DNA of 64,000 nt from Acidobacteriota bacterium (GCA_025463135.1 JAOAPY010000020.1:1-64000); one strand, 5' to 3'. Positions 50,884 to 60,544 are shown, counted from the first letter of the stretch. The notes: a model not told the origin generated them from the letters alone. Program-made: numbers and translations.

Positions 50884-53865
50884 ATGCAAGACGTCATGAT
50901 CACTAGCGAGAGATGGCAACGAATCAAGACCATCTTCGACTCTGCCCAGCAGTATGCGCCGGAGGAGCGCCCGGTTTTTCTCGACGAAGCTTGCGGTAAT
51001 GATGAACTTATTCGCCAGGAAGTTGAGTCGCTATTGGCCGCTGACGCGAGCAACGAAGACTTTCTGAGCCTGCCGGCTTATCAATTTGCGGCGGAGATGC
51101 TGGCAGAGGAAGAGGTGGAGTTTGCGGCCGGGCAACAAATCGGTCGCTACACGATTCTGGCATCGCTGGGTTCCGGCGGCATGGGCCAAGTATATCTCGC
51201 GCAGGACGGGCAACTGGGCCCACGAATCGCGCTCAAACTCATTTCAGCCGACTTTGCCCGGGATGAAAGGCGCGTGCGCCGCTTTGAGCAGGAAGCAAGC
51301 GCTGCCTTACTGATCAATCATCCCAACGTTTGCGTAATCCATGAGATCGGTATCACTGAAGACGGACGTCACTTCATCGCGATGGAACATGTCGAAGGCA
51401 TGACGCTGCGCGATCGAATGACTCTAAAACAACTTCGGCCCGCTGAAGCATTACAGGTTGCTGTTCAGGTTGCCGCCGCTTTGGAAGCCGCGCACGCGGC
51501 CGGCATTGTCCATCGTGATATCAAGCCCGAAAACATAATGCGGCGGCCCGACGGCTTTATCAAAGTGCTGGATTTCGGCCTCGCCAAGCTCAACGAAGAA
51601 CTATCCCGGCCGCAAGACTTCCATGAGGCTTCTACCGCCAGAGTGCGCACCGAACCCTGGATGCGTATGGGTACGGTCAAGTACATGTCGCCCGAGCAAT
51701 TGCGCGAATTGTCGGTTGATGAGCGTACCGACATCTGGAGCTTGGGTGTTGTGCTCTACGAGATGGCAACGGGAAACACGCCGTTTGCGGGTCTCAGTCA
51801 TAACGATACCATTGCCTCGATCCTGGGAAAGCAGTCACTAGAATTGACCTTCGCTGACGAGCTGCCACTGAAGTTTCAGCAGGTCATTAGGAAGGCGCTG
51901 GTGAAGGATCGCGCTCAGCGATACCAAACCGTCACGGAACTCGCTGCCGATCTCAAGCTGGTGCGGGGCGAGTTGCGTCGCCGGATCGAAGTCGAGCCCT
52001 CGCCGCAGGTGATAACCTTGCCCGTTGAATCGGTTAACACCAAACCGCAACCAAAACCGGTCAACCCAACTATTTTCTTTCGCCTAAAGTCACAGGCAAA
52101 ATCGACCGCCGAGTTTCTTGTCAGTGAAATCAGGGAGCACAAAAAGGCGGCGATTGTGACGGGCGCTACCGTCATGTTTGCGGGGCTGTTACTCATGACG
52201 ATACCGCGGTGTTGGTGGGGCCGAGCGCCGTGCATTGGCAGCCAGTCATGGCAAGCAAAGAACCTCACGAACTCGGGCAAATCCGTCTGTGCGGCGATTT
52301 CTCCAGACGGAAAGTTTGTCGCGCACGCCGAGGAGAAGGACGGGAAGCAGAGTTTGCTCCTTACTAACATCACCACTCCCGGAGCTTTTACGGTGATAGT
52401 TCCGCCGAGTGAGGTCGCTTATCGCGGTATCACTTTTTCCCGCGATGGCAATTACGTCTATTTCACGCAACGGAAAGTGAAGGACGAACTCAACATTCTG
52501 TATCAAGTGCCGATCCTGGGCGGTCCCTCCAGGAAAATAAAAGAGGGAGTCGATAGTCTCATCAGTTTTTCGCCAAACGGCGACAGGTTCGCGTTCGTGC
52601 GGTCTAATAGTGTTAGTCGCGAGTACTCTTTAGTGATTTCAGGCCTTGATGAAATGGAACGCATATTAGCAACAAAGCCAGATGCGAACACGCTTTCTGT
52701 TGGCCCAGCATGGTCACCTGATGGAAAGACCATTGTTTGCGCCGTCGGCCGGTGGGACAAGGGATACCATGCAAGTCTGGTTGGATTTGATGTAGAAACC
52801 GGGCACGACAGACCGATTAAGAGTCAACAGTGGTACTCAGTCTTTCAAGTCGCATGGGTACAGGATAGCCGGTTGATAATTTGCGCCCAAGAGCGATCGC
52901 TGGGTCCTATTCAATTGTGGCAAGTATCTTACCCCGACGGTGAATCCAAGAGAATAACCGCTGACACACTTGACTACGAGAGTGTGAGTCTGTCAGGCGA
53001 CGGAAACACGATTGCGTCGGTGCAGAGACATCGGGTCGGGCATGTATTCGTGGCCCCGGATGGCGATGCCCAGCGCGCCAAAGCAATCACCCAAACGGTC
53101 TCCCGGGTGTATGGTCTTGATTGGACCACTAAGGACAAGATTGTGCTTTCGTCGATGGCTGGAGACAATCTTAATCTATCGCTCCTTGATGCTGATGGAT
53201 CTCATCAAGCCCAGGTGACCGGAAATACCGGAGACAACATTACTCCAGCTACATCACGTGATGGCCGATACATAGTCTTTGCATCCAACCGCACTGGAAG
53301 TCTCAATATCTGGCGCATCAATGCCGAAGATGGCAGCGATCCCAAGCAGTTGACTTTCAGCGATGGCAATTCATATCCGTCAGTTTCACCAGATAGTCAA
53401 TGGGTCTTTTACGACAATCAGAATAACTCCACGTTTACAGTGTGGAAGGTGCCTATAGATGGCGGCGCCGCAGTTCAACTCACCGACCAATACACGCGAA
53501 TGCCAGTAGTCTCGCCTGATGGTCAGTTCTTTGCTTGTCGCTATTTGGTCGAAGGAGGTTCGCGCGAGATCGCGATCTTTCCCGTCAGTGGTGGCAATCC
53601 AACTGCCCGTTTTCCCATACCGGTTCAGGACTGGCAGCGTATTCAATGGACCGCTAACGGCCTCGCTCTGACATACGTCGATACGGTCGATGGAATTTCC
53701 AACATTTGGAGCTATGATCTCACTAGCCGATTACCAAAACAGCTCACCGATTTCAAAACCGACGAAACCACTTTTGCGTACAACTGGTCAGCAGACTACA
53801 GACAACTCGCCTGTCATCGCGGGACGAACATTCGCGATGTGACGATTTTCAGCTACCACAGGTAA
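50884..53865 (+). CDS. Transmembrane Ser/Thr protein kinase with TolB/PD40 propeller
   Basis: 993 aa. The start is uncertain (ATG 50884 or ATG 50896; TTG 50863 is less likely); the opening ITSERWQRIKTIFDSAQQYA is the usual N-terminal helical part of these kinases. Kinase motifs are GSGGMGQVY near residue 95, IVHRDIKPENI near 210 and VLDFGLAKL near 230. One membrane helix lies at about 422-445 (IVTGATVMFAGLLLMTI). The outer half (about 455-990) repeats FSRDGNYVYFT, WSPDGKTIVCA, SRDGRYIVFASNRTGSLNIW and so on: a PD40/TolB-type propeller that may sense an envelope signal. It follows an ECF sigma factor. Confidence 0.92.
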   Translation: MQDVMITSERWQRIKTIFDSAQQYAPEERPVFLDEACGNDELIRQEVESLLAADASNEDFLSLPAYQFAAEMLAEEEVEFAAGQQIGRYTILASLGSGGMGQVYLAQDGQLGPRIALKLISADFARDERRVRRFEQEASAALLINHPNVCVIHEIGITEDGRHFIAMEHVEGMTLRDRMTLKQLRPAEALQVAVQVAAALEAAHAAGIVHRDIKPENIMRRPDGFIKVLDFGLAKLNEELSRPQDFHEASTARVRTEPWMRMGTVKYMSPEQLRELSVDERTDIWSLGVVLYEMATGNTPFAGLSHNDTIASILGKQSLELTFADELPLKFQQVIRKALVKDRAQRYQTVTELAADLKLVRGELRRRIEVEPSPQVITLPVESVNTKPQPKPVNPTIFFRLKSQAKSTAEFLVSEIREHKKAAIVTGATVMFAGLLLMTIPRCWWGRAPCIGSQSWQAKNLTNSGKSVCAAISPDGKFVAHAEEKDGKQSLLLTNITTPGAFTVIVPPSEVAYRGITFSRDGNYVYFTQRKVKDELNILYQVPILGGPSRKIKEGVDSLISFSPNGDRFAFVRSNSVSREYSLVISGLDEMERILATKPDANTLSVGPAWSPDGKTIVCAVGRWDKGYHASLVGFDVETGHDRPIKSQQWYSVFQVAWVQDSRLIICAQERSLGPIQLWQVSYPDGESKRITADTLDYESVSLSGDGNTIASVQRHRVGHVFVAPDGDAQRAKAITQTVSRVYGLDWTTKDKIVLSSMAGDNLNLSLLDADGSHQAQVTGNTGDNITPATSRDGRYIVFASNRTGSLNIWRINAEDGSDPKQLTFSDGNSYPSVSPDSQWVFYDNQNNSTFTVWKVPIDGGAAVQLTDQYTRMPVVSPDGQFFACRYLVEGGSREIAIFPVSGGNPTARFPIPVQDWQRIQWTANGLALTYVDTVDGISNIWSYDLTSRLPKQLTDFKTDETTFAYNWSADYRQLACHRGTNIRDVTIFSYHR

Positions 53866-53951
53866 ACTGAGTTTTGCACCCTGTTTGTCCGGGCCGCTAT
53901 TAGACCGCGAGGGATCAGAGGATCATTGATCGTTCGGAAGAGCAGGTTGGA

Positions 53952-54230
53952 TCATCCCTTACCGCCGGGAATCGGATTTCTTGGGTCACAACCAGGCGGC
54001 TCCTCCGCAACTTTCAAGGTCAGCGCTTTGGCATCGGCTATAGCCTTAGTCGCAGACTTTCCACTAGCCTGGATTTCGAGCGCATCCAATGTCGCCCAAA
54101 GCGCCTTGCAAAGGCTTCCGTTGAGCTTTCGTTGGACGCTAATAAGATTCTTTAGACCGATATCAGTCGGGTCGATCTCGAGGTGGGTGAACATTTGAGT
54201 TTCTTCTGCAGTGAATTGATCTGCCATCAT
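53952..54230 (-). CDS. Small uncharacterised helical protein (92 aa)
   Basis: ATG 54230 has AAAGGAG upstream. MADQFTAEETQMFTHLEIDP opens a sequence with helical character (LSVQRKLNGSL-like region near ISVQRKLNGSLCKALWATLD and SATKAIADAKALTLKVA). There is no signal peptide. It converges with the kinase gene, 86 nt away. Its N-terminus resembles short peptide precursors in length only; no modifying-enzyme gene is adjacent. Function is unknown. Confidence 0.55.
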   Translation of the reverse strand: MMADQFTAEETQMFTHLEIDPTDIGLKNLISVQRKLNGSLCKALWATLDALEIQASGKSATKAIADAKALTLKVAEEPPGCDPRNPIPGGKG

Positions 54231-54528
54231 TAATTCTCCTTTGCCTCAGGGCAAGTGTTTCGTGACGTATTTGACTGCTACGGCAGGAAATTAAAGTTAA
54301 GGTCCAGGTGTTCGAAGACTGCGCGAAGTTCCGAGAGAAATCTGGGCCAGTTTTGACAAGGCTTATACGACGACAGCAAGGGGCTGTCAATCGTTCGCTG
54401 GGCCAAGTGTCGCTGGGCCAAGTGTCGTCCGTCAGACCAAGTCAACTTGTGGGCCAGGTAACTTCAGTGCGTTTTTCTATTCGTTCTTCGAATATTAACG
54501 CGCAAATCTCAGCCCAATTCACTCAGTA
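54231..54528. other. Gap with a 15-bp tandem duplication
   Basis: The unit GCTGGGCCAAGTGTC occurs twice head to tail at 54397-54426. Otherwise no ORF, promoter or structured RNA is supported here. Confidence 0.5.
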
Positions 54529-54577
54529 GAAAACCGAAACGGCAACCCGGGGGCGTTGGGTTGCCGTTTCGGTTTTC
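54529..54577 (-). terminator. Strong hairpin terminator of the ACGGCAAC family
   Basis: A perfect 20-bp stem (GAAAACCGAAACGGCAACCC at 54529-54548 with its complement at 54558-54577) and a 9-nt loop. The right half ends in GGTTTTC on the minus strand. It lies 58 nt after the stop of the secreted protein gene ending at 54635. Confidence 0.8.
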
Positions 54578-54634
54578 AGATGCGAGATTTGCGGGGGAGC
54601 TCGCATCCTGCGCGGGAGACGCTAACCAGTCAAG

Positions 54635-55096
54635 TTACTTTGCAGCGAGGGCGATCTCGACCCTTTCATAGGTGCGCGCTGCCGGCTTGCTCGAAGCAAT
54701 GCGCGAGAGTTCTTTCTGAATCGCACGCTCCTCGCTCGAGGTATTAAGCTGCCGGCCATCGTCCCTCGTGCTCCAGACTTCGGCCAGGAAATAACGCTCA
54801 CCGTAGCGATGGAAAACCAGCTTGGCATGATTGGTAGTACCATTTGCAGGCATCGTCAGCCGCACTGCGGAATTTTCGGAAGCGCCGTCGCTGATCCTCG
54901 AGGCATCGCCCGAAGAAGTTATGGCGCTGACCACATACGCGCCGGCCGGCAAAGTCTGGTCACCAACTACAAATTCAAAGGGAATGCTCGCTTTCGTTTT
55001 CAGCGATTGACCATTAGCCGAAGCAACGGCCGAAACCATTGCGAGCGCCATCAGTGCCATTAACATCGTGAGTCCTTTTAGAAGCTGCTTTCTCAT
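54635..55096 (-). CDS. Small secreted protein (153 aa), conserved acidobacterial type
   Basis: ATG 55096 has AAGGAG 7 nt upstream; the longer frame to 55210 has no site. Signal peptide LTMLMALMALAMVSAVASA. The mature part (KTKASIPFEFVVGDQTLPAG AYVV ... KLVFHRYGERYFLAEVWS ... GRQLNTSSEERAIQKEL) is a small beta-rich fold that I recognise as common in Acidobacteria, without a known role. It has a near-consensus sigma54 promoter 142-158 nt upstream and a strong terminator, so it is a single regulated transcription unit. Confidence 0.78.
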   Translation of the reverse strand: MRKQLLKGLTMLMALMALAMVSAVASANGQSLKTKASIPFEFVVGDQTLPAGAYVVSAITSSGDASRISDGASENSAVRLTMPANGTTNHAKLVFHRYGERYFLAEVWSTRDDGRQLNTSSEERAIQKELSRIASSKPAARTYERVEIALAAK

Positions 55097-55237
55097 TACT
55101 TTCTCCTTGTGCCTTTCGGCGCTGGTCGAAGTTTCGACCGCAAACTTTGTTAGGCTGTAAGCGATCTCTTTGGATCTGCTTTTTACCATCTTTGGCTCAG
55201 CCTCGTTCATCGTTGTCGTCGTGAACAGTGCTCCTCA

Positions 55238-55254
55238 TTGCTAATATCGTGCCA
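55238..55254 (-). promoter_or_regulatory. Near-consensus sigma54 (-24/-12) promoter
   Basis: On the minus strand TGGCACGATATTAGCAA has the full TGGCACG -24 box, exactly 10 nt between GG and GC, and TAGCA in place of TTGCA. The start of transcription is predicted near 55228, giving a leader of about 130 nt to ATG 55096. Confidence 0.7.
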
Positions 55255-55397
55255 GCATCCTGGACTGGGGGATCGAAAAGGTGTGCTGACCGAAAAGTAG
55301 TGCGGAACTCAATAAATCAAGCGCGCACGGCAGTCCTTGTGAGGTAAGTGATTCCCGCCACAAGCAACCGGAAACTCTATCCGATCAGATAGACGTT

Positions 55398-55463
55398 ATC
55401 CGTTCGGATAGCTTTAGCCGATTCGTACGGATAGTTTTGGCCGGTCCGTACGGACAGTTTTGG
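55398..55463. promoter_or_regulatory. Palindromic direct repeats upstream of the sigma54 promoter (candidate enhancer sites)
   Basis: Two 23-bp units at 55418-55440 and 55441-55463 share CGTACGGA and AGTTTTGG and contain the palindrome TCCGTACGGA or a close variant; a third, degenerate unit (CCGTTCGGATAG) lies just before. They are 160-210 nt from the sigma54 site and 175-240 nt from the start of the sigma54 activator gene. Confidence 0.55.
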
Positions 55464-55524
55464 CCCATTCGATTGGCGGTGACGCTCGCGATCATTGCCC
55501 CACTTATGGTCGTGGCCGTAAACT

Positions 55525-55612
55525 TTGACACATGATCTCTGTCTTTAGGATTCTGAAATCTCAGATCTCAAATTTCAGATATCAGATCTCAGACTAATCT
55601 CAGATCTGAAGC
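55525..55612. repeat. CAGATCT-rich repeat tract and possible promoter before the activator gene
   Basis: Three AGATCT palindromes in phrases of the form CTCAGATCTCA lie in 55553-55612. A TTGACA at 55525-55530 is followed 15 nt later by TAGGAT, a suboptimal sigma70 pair, which could drive the regulator gene at 55638. Confidence 0.4.
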
Positions 55613-55637
55613 TCGAGTTCTCAACATCTGATCCAGC

Positions 55638-57512
55638 ATGAACCCCAGACTGGCAGCCATCGCCGGTAAGTTAAAGGGCAGCGTCTTTCCCCTCAGTGAC
55701 GAAGCCGTCGTCATCGGCCGGGAAACCGCCGCTGATCTTTGCCTCGCCGACCGCGCCGTATCGCGGCGCCACTCACGCGTCGAACAAAACTGCGAGCAGT
55801 TCTGGATCAGCGACCTGCAAAGCCTGAATGGCACCTTTGTCAATGACGTGCCCGTAAAGCAGCGCGCGCTGCAACATGGGGATCGCATTCGTATTGGCGA
55901 TACACAGTTCCTGTTTCTGCTGCACGAAGGCGACGTTCCTTCCAAAGCAAGCCATATCCAATTCGACGATCGCCATTTCGTCAGCGGTGCGACAGTTCAG
56001 GTGCGTTTTGACGACGCGCTGTTTTTGATGGCCCGCGACCTTAGCGTTTTGATGAAAGTCAGCACCACCATCAATGCCATTCATGGCCTCGAAGAGCTGC
56101 AGAAGAAACTTTTGGAATTGTTGTTCGAGGCGGTGCCGGCTGAGTGCGGTGCAATTCTTCTTTCCGAGGGAGAGCCCGAAAGCTTTGGGGCGATGTTTGG
56201 TCTGGATCGCGCTGGCAACGTCGATGCGACGGTCCAGGTCAGCAGGACCATCGCCCGTCAGGTCCTGAACGAAGGCGTGGCCATCCTTTGCAACGACCCG
56301 GCCGGCGGTGACACTCCGAACGCCGCGGAGAGTCTGGTCGCGGCGCGTACCAGCGCGCTTTTGTGCGTGCCGCTCAAAATGATGCAACGCACGCTCGGTA
56401 TCATCTACCTCGTCACCAGTGAACCCGCAACGCACTTCGACAATGATCACCTGCAACTGGTCAGTGCGATCGCGGGCATCGCCGCCGTCGCCATCGAAAA
56501 TGCGCGACATGTCGAATCGCTCGAGAGCGAAAACGAGTTACTGCGCGCGGACGCGCGTCTCGAGCACAACATGATCGGTGAAAGCGCGGCCATGCGTCAG
56601 GTCTATGCCTTCATTTCCAGGGCGGGGCCGACCGATGCAACTGTCTTGATTTCCGGGGAGAGCGGCACGGGCAAAGAATTGGCTGCCCGGGCTTTGCACC
56701 AGAGCAGCAAGCGAGCGGACAATCCCTTCATGGCTGTCAACTGCGCCGCGCTCGCAGAATCGCTATTGGAAAGCGAACTCTTTGGACACGAGAAGGGAGC
56801 ATTCACCGGCGCGCTGTCACAAAAGAAAGGCCGGCTGGAAGTGGCCGATGGCGGCAGCCTGTTTCTGGATGAGATTGGAGAGCTATCCCCGGCACTGCAG
56901 GTGAAACTATTACGCGTTCTGCAAGAGCGCGAGTTCGAACGAGTGGGCGGGACGCGGACCATCAAAATAGATATTCGGCTGATTGCCGCCACGAATAAGG
57001 ACCTCGCCGTAGCTATTGCTCAGGGAACTTTTCGACAGGATCTTTATTACCGTCTCAATGTTTTGAATCTCGAGATGCCTGCTCTCAGAAAACGCCTTGA
57101 AGACATTCCGTTACTCGCCAGTTACTTTGCCGCCAAATACTCAGACAAGTGCAACCGCCGCGTGACAGGGATCTCTCTCGAGGGAAAAGAGCGTTTGGTC
57201 AAATATGACTGGCCCGGGAACGTGCGCGAGCTCGAGAACGCCATTGAACGTGCGGTGGTGCTTGGTTCGACGGAGTTGATTCTGGTGGAAGATTTACCGG
57301 AGGCGGTACTGGAGTCCGAAGTCTCAGCGGGAACGCCGCTAACCAAATACCACGAAGCCGTGGCCGAAACTAAGAAGCAGATCATTCTCAGCGCTATGGG
57401 CCAGGCGCAGGGAAGCTACACGGAAGCAGCAAAACTGTTGGGTGTCCACGCCAACTATCTGCATCGCCTGATTCGCAATTTAAATCTCAAGGAGCAGATT
57501 AAGGATAAGTAG
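55638..57512 (+). CDS. FHA-GAF-sigma54 interaction-Fis transcriptional activator
   Basis: 624 aa. FHA domain at about 24-95 ([20 protein letters not shown] ... NGTFVND). GAF domain at about 150-295. AAA+ sigma54-interaction domain at about 310-545 with Walker A GESGTGKE (near 340), the sigma54-contact loop GAFTGA (near 390) and Walker [10 protein letters not shown] Fis-type helix-turn-helix closes the protein ([20 protein letters not shown]). There is no receiver domain, so activity is probably set by FHA binding to a phosphothreonine partner. A Ser/Thr kinase gene converges on it 13 nt away. No clear ribosome binding site precedes ATG 55638. Confidence 0.93.
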   Translation: MNPRLAAIAGKLKGSVFPLSDEAVVIGRETAADLCLADRAVSRRHSRVEQNCEQFWISDLQSLNGTFVNDVPVKQRALQHGDRIRIGDTQFLFLLHEGDVPSKASHIQFDDRHFVSGATVQVRFDDALFLMARDLSVLMKVSTTINAIHGLEELQKKLLELLFEAVPAECGAILLSEGEPESFGAMFGLDRAGNVDATVQVSRTIARQVLNEGVAILCNDPAGGDTPNAAESLVAARTSALLCVPLKMMQRTLGIIYLVTSEPATHFDNDHLQLVSAIAGIAAVAIENARHVESLESENELLRADARLEHNMIGESAAMRQVYAFISRAGPTDATVLISGESGTGKELAARALHQSSKRADNPFMAVNCAALAESLLESELFGHEKGAFTGALSQKKGRLEVADGGSLFLDEIGELSPALQVKLLRVLQEREFERVGGTRTIKIDIRLIAATNKDLAVAIAQGTFRQDLYYRLNVLNLEMPALRKRLEDIPLLASYFAAKYSDKCNRRVTGISLEGKERLVKYDWPGNVRELENAIERAVVLGSTELILVEDLPEAVLESEVSAGTPLTKYHEAVAETKKQIILSAMGQAQGSYTEAAKLLGVHANYLHRLIRNLNLKEQIKDK

Positions 57513-57525
57513 ACTTCAGAACCTA

Positions 57526-59160
57526 TTACTGCCCATGCAGTCCCTCGCCAATAACCTTCTGCGCCTTTTCTCTGAGCACAACTCTAAAGGCGGCAACCCG
57601 CGAGTCGGCCATATTTTCAGACCATTCCAGGTGGCGCGTTCGTCCGGTCCGGTTATCAGTCTCGACTCTCAAGCTGTAGTCAACTCGCGCGGCGGGATCG
57701 TAAAGGACTAGTCGCAATCCTGAATGCCCGGCCGCGCTGATTCCTGTAAACACCAGCTGGTTCCTATTGTCGCTATACGCATTCACTTTTTCGATCTTCC
57801 ATTTCCTTCCGCGAAAATCCGGCGTGTCCAGCGCGCCCCGATCGGTCACGCGATAATTCGAACCGCTTCGCTCCATCATGAAAAAGTGCGTTCTGCCGGC
57901 TTTGGGTTCGTCATGTATCGCGACTATCGCCGGTCCTCTGACGGTTGAGACCACGGCCACGTCGGCAATCGACCCGCGTGAAAGCGATGCCACAACGCTT
58001 CGCGCCTGCTCTAAAGAAACAGTGGCAGCGGGAGGATTCAATGCCGTCGCCGGACTAGCCATTGGATTCGTACCGTCAGTTGTGTTGCGCGGACGCACAA
58101 TTTCGGCGGCAGATGATTCTGACAACAGATCAACGGCGGGTTTGTCTTTGGGCGAAGCCATCTCCGCCGCCGGCCCGCCATACCCCAACGCCAACAACAT
58201 CGCCCCCATGATCGATACCAGAATCAACGGAGCGGCAAAGCGCAGGAGGGCATGGCGTGGCAGACTGGCTGCCGCGACCGTGGCGTGCAGGGGTTCGAGT
58301 TCCGGCTCGATCTGTTCTGGTTGGGCCAGAGTTCTCTCCAGCAGCGCGCGCACCGCTGCTGCTGTCAACGGCCGATCTTCAGAACGTTTCGCGAGCAGCG
58401 TATGCACGGCAAGCGCAAGCGGGCGCGGAATGTCCGGGCGCAATTGCGGCAAGGGTGGCGGCGCAGTCGTGGCCTGTTTGACAAGAACAACCGAAGGTAA
58501 CGGATCCATGAATGGTGGCCGGCCCGCCAGCATTTCATAAAGGACCACGCCCAGGCTATACAGGTCGCTGCGGGCGCCGACGCGCTGGCCCAGACATTGC
58601 TCCGGTGACATGTAACGCGGCGTGCCGATAATCTGGCCGGAGCCGGTGCTGGCCTGCGAAGTCGTGGCATCGGCCGCCGAAGCAAGGACTTTCGCAACTC
58701 CAAAATCGAGCACGCAAACGCCGCGCTCGTTAAGCATGATGTTCGCCGGCTTTAAATCGCGGTGAATGATGCCAAGCTGGTGCGCTTCCTCCAGTACTTC
58801 GCAAACCTGTATCGCGATACTGACCGCGCGCTCGGCTGAGAAGCGTCCTTCCCGTGCCAGGGCTTCGGACAACGTCACGCCTTCGATAAATTCCATGATG
58901 ATGAAGTGACGGCCGTCGGGTAAATTGCCGGCGTCAAAAATCATGGCTGCGTGCGAATGCCGCAGTTTGGCCATGGTGCGGGCTTCGCGCATGAATCGAT
59001 CGGCGACGTCGGGATCGTCGGCGTATTCAGACTTGATAATTTTGACGGCAACCGAGCGTTGCAGCCCCAGGTGAGTGGCACGATAGACCGTGCCCATGCC
59101 GCCCCTGCCGATTTCACCTTCGATGCGAAACCTGCCGGCGATGAATTGGGGAACATCCAT
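57526..59160 (-). CDS. Membrane-anchored Ser/Thr protein kinase (544 aa)
   Basis: AAGAAGGT lies upstream of ATG 59160. Kinase domain at about 10-275: GRGGMGTVY, VAVKII, IIHRDLKPANI, VLDFGVAKV, GTPRYMSPEQ. A single membrane helix at about 305-330 (FAAPLILVSIMGAMLLALGY) and a C-terminal outer domain of about 190 residues, beta-rich and unassigned (FFMMERSGSNYRVTDRGALD). It is convergent with the FHA-sigma54 activator gene and may phosphorylate a partner recognised by that FHA domain; this is inference. Confidence 0.92.
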   Translation of the reverse strand: MDVPQFIAGRFRIEGEIGRGGMGTVYRATHLGLQRSVAVKIIKSEYADDPDVADRFMREARTMAKLRHSHAAMIFDAGNLPDGRHFIIMEFIEGVTLSEALAREGRFSAERAVSIAIQVCEVLEEAHQLGIIHRDLKPANIMLNERGVCVLDFGVAKVLASAADATTSQASTGSGQIIGTPRYMSPEQCLGQRVGARSDLYSLGVVLYEMLAGRPPFMDPLPSVVLVKQATTAPPPLPQLRPDIPRPLALAVHTLLAKRSEDRPLTAAAVRALLERTLAQPEQIEPELEPLHATVAAASLPRHALLRFAAPLILVSIMGAMLLALGYGGPAAEMASPKDKPAVDLLSESSAAEIVRPRNTTDGTNPMASPATALNPPAATVSLEQARSVVASLSRGSIADVAVVSTVRGPAIVAIHDEPKAGRTHFFMMERSGSNYRVTDRGALDTPDFRGRKWKIEKVNAYSDNRNQLVFTGISAAGHSGLRLVLYDPAARVDYSLRVETDNRTGRTRHLEWSENMADSRVAAFRVVLREKAQKVIGEGLHGQ

Positions 59161-59347
59161 GACAGACCTTCTTTCGGGATAAAGGTCGCCTCAGAGTCTG
59201 GCTGCAAGCGAGAGAAAGAGAGCAGCGTCTCCGTGCGGCGCGACTAGACTGTTTTCTAATATTGACGGGGAGATTCGGCCCCACGAGCCGAGGTTGCGTC
59301 AGTCTAACACCTTTGCAGATTTTGGGAAATGATTTTGGGGGCTGGGA
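59161..59347. other. Upstream region of the kinase gene
   Basis: Contains the ribosome binding site of the kinase and no supported ORF. With the repeat that follows it makes a 300-nt gap. No promoter was recognised. Confidence 0.4.
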
Positions 59348-59459
59348 TTTTGGTCTTTGGACTTTGGTCTTTGCTGCCTCGCGGGAATCGCCACCGGTCC
59401 GGAATCAGTTCAAGTTGAATATGGAAAATCAAAGACCTAAGACCAAAGGCCAAAGACCA
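59348..59459. repeat. Inverted repeat of GGTCTTTGG type
   Basis: TTTTGGTCTTTGGACTTTGG at 59348 (arm to 59373) faces a near-complement at 59430-59459 (CAAAGACCTAAGACCAAAGG...). It abuts the stop of the M15-like gene and may terminate it. Confidence 0.65.
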
Positions 59460-59461
59460 GG

Positions 59462-60424
59462 CTAACCGACGTTCGGTATCCAAAACGTCTGCTCATTTAC
59501 CACCACGGACTTCAAACCATTCTTGGGCAGCTCGTCTTCCTTCAAACCAAGAAAAGTGAAGTGTGGTAGATCGCTTAACACCGTCTGGAACCAGCCGTGC
59601 TTCGCCAGAATCTCGCGCACGCGCGTGTTCTGGAACTCCGTTACATCAAAGGCCAGCATGGCGATGTGTTGCGAAGTGCCGGGCGCAGCAATCGAATAGA
59701 GAATTGATTTGGAGAGGTCCTTGCTGAAATAGATCTCGTCCTTCTCCAGATCCAGGACCTCGGCTACTTGTTCGCGCAGGGGCAGAGTACGCAAACGCGC
59801 GGCGTGTTCGGAGGTTAAACGGCCCTGACCTACCCAGTAATCCAGAGCGGGCAAAAACCGCGTGTCCCACAAACGCATGCTGTCACCGTAATTGCGCCGG
59901 GCCGCTTCAGTGCCGCCACGCGGAGTAATATCCAGGCCTTCCTTGAGTGCTTCCGTTCGCGCTTTTAGTAATTGTTTCATCGCCTCAGGCTGCAACTCGA
60001 TCTCATCAAAACCGATCATCTCGGTTGCGACTCCTGCGTCGTCCTGAAACTTTGTGACCTGCTCTTCACTGGTAAAAATACAAACCGGCGGCGCCAGGAC
60101 CTTCTTACTGGCGATAAACATGGCGCCATAGTCTTCGAGCACACGTCGAGCGATCGAATCTGAGCCCGGGCAGATAGTTTCAATCTTCGTCTTGCGCTTT
60201 CTAAGCGTCTTGCGCAAGACATTATAGAAAGGGGCCGTCGTCACCTGCGTGTTCATTCGCTCCTTTGTTCTCTCCGACACATTTATCGGTTGGTCGCCCC
60301 CGAATTTGAAAGCTGCGCTCGCCACTGCGCCGAGCGAGATGATAAGCAGTAGAACAGCGTACCAGGAAATCTTGAACGGCCGCGTTGAACGGTGAATACC
60401 GGACGGGTGCTTAAATAAAATCAT
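59462..60424 (-). CDS. Membrane-anchored M15-like (VanY-type) peptidase
   Basis: 320 aa from ATG 60424 with a weak GGCGG upstream; the frame extends to 60484 without better support. A membrane helix near residues 20-45 (VLLLIISLGAVASAAF) is followed by about 190 unassigned residues. The C-terminal part shows PGTSQHIAMLAFDV and, 35 residues on, SDLPHFTFLG; these match the SxHxxGxAxD and WH/PH zinc ligands of D-Ala-D-Ala carboxypeptidase-type enzymes. Cell-wall peptide trimming is likely, but the spacing is looser than in VanY. Confidence 0.6.
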   Translation of the reverse strand: MILFKHPSGIHRSTRPFKISWYAVLLLIISLGAVASAAFKFGGDQPINVSERTKERMNTQVTTAPFYNVLRKTLRKRKTKIETICPGSDSIARRVLEDYGAMFIASKKVLAPPVCIFTSEEQVTKFQDDAGVATEMIGFDEIELQPEAMKQLLKARTEALKEGLDITPRGGTEAARRNYGDSMRLWDTRFLPALDYWVGQGRLTSEHAARLRTLPLREQVAEVLDLEKDEIYFSKDLSKSILYSIAAPGTSQHIAMLAFDVTEFQNTRVREILAKHGWFQTVLSDLPHFTFLGLKEDELPKNGLKSVVVNEQTFWIPNVG

Positions 60425-60544
60425 TATTACCGCCAAATGATAATAAGGCTGCCGATGATGGTCAAACGAACCACGTTGCCGCATGAGTTATACTTCTGTC
60501 TCGCAATTGGAGTTTGATTCAACAGCTGTCCGAGGGAATGATGC

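Noticed and set aside
55773-56510. 245-residue minus-strand frame
   Set aside because: Antisense to the FHA/GAF part of the sigma54 activator.
57878-58540. 220-residue plus-strand frame
   Set aside because: Antisense to the Ser/Thr kinase; Ala/Arg-rich with no site.
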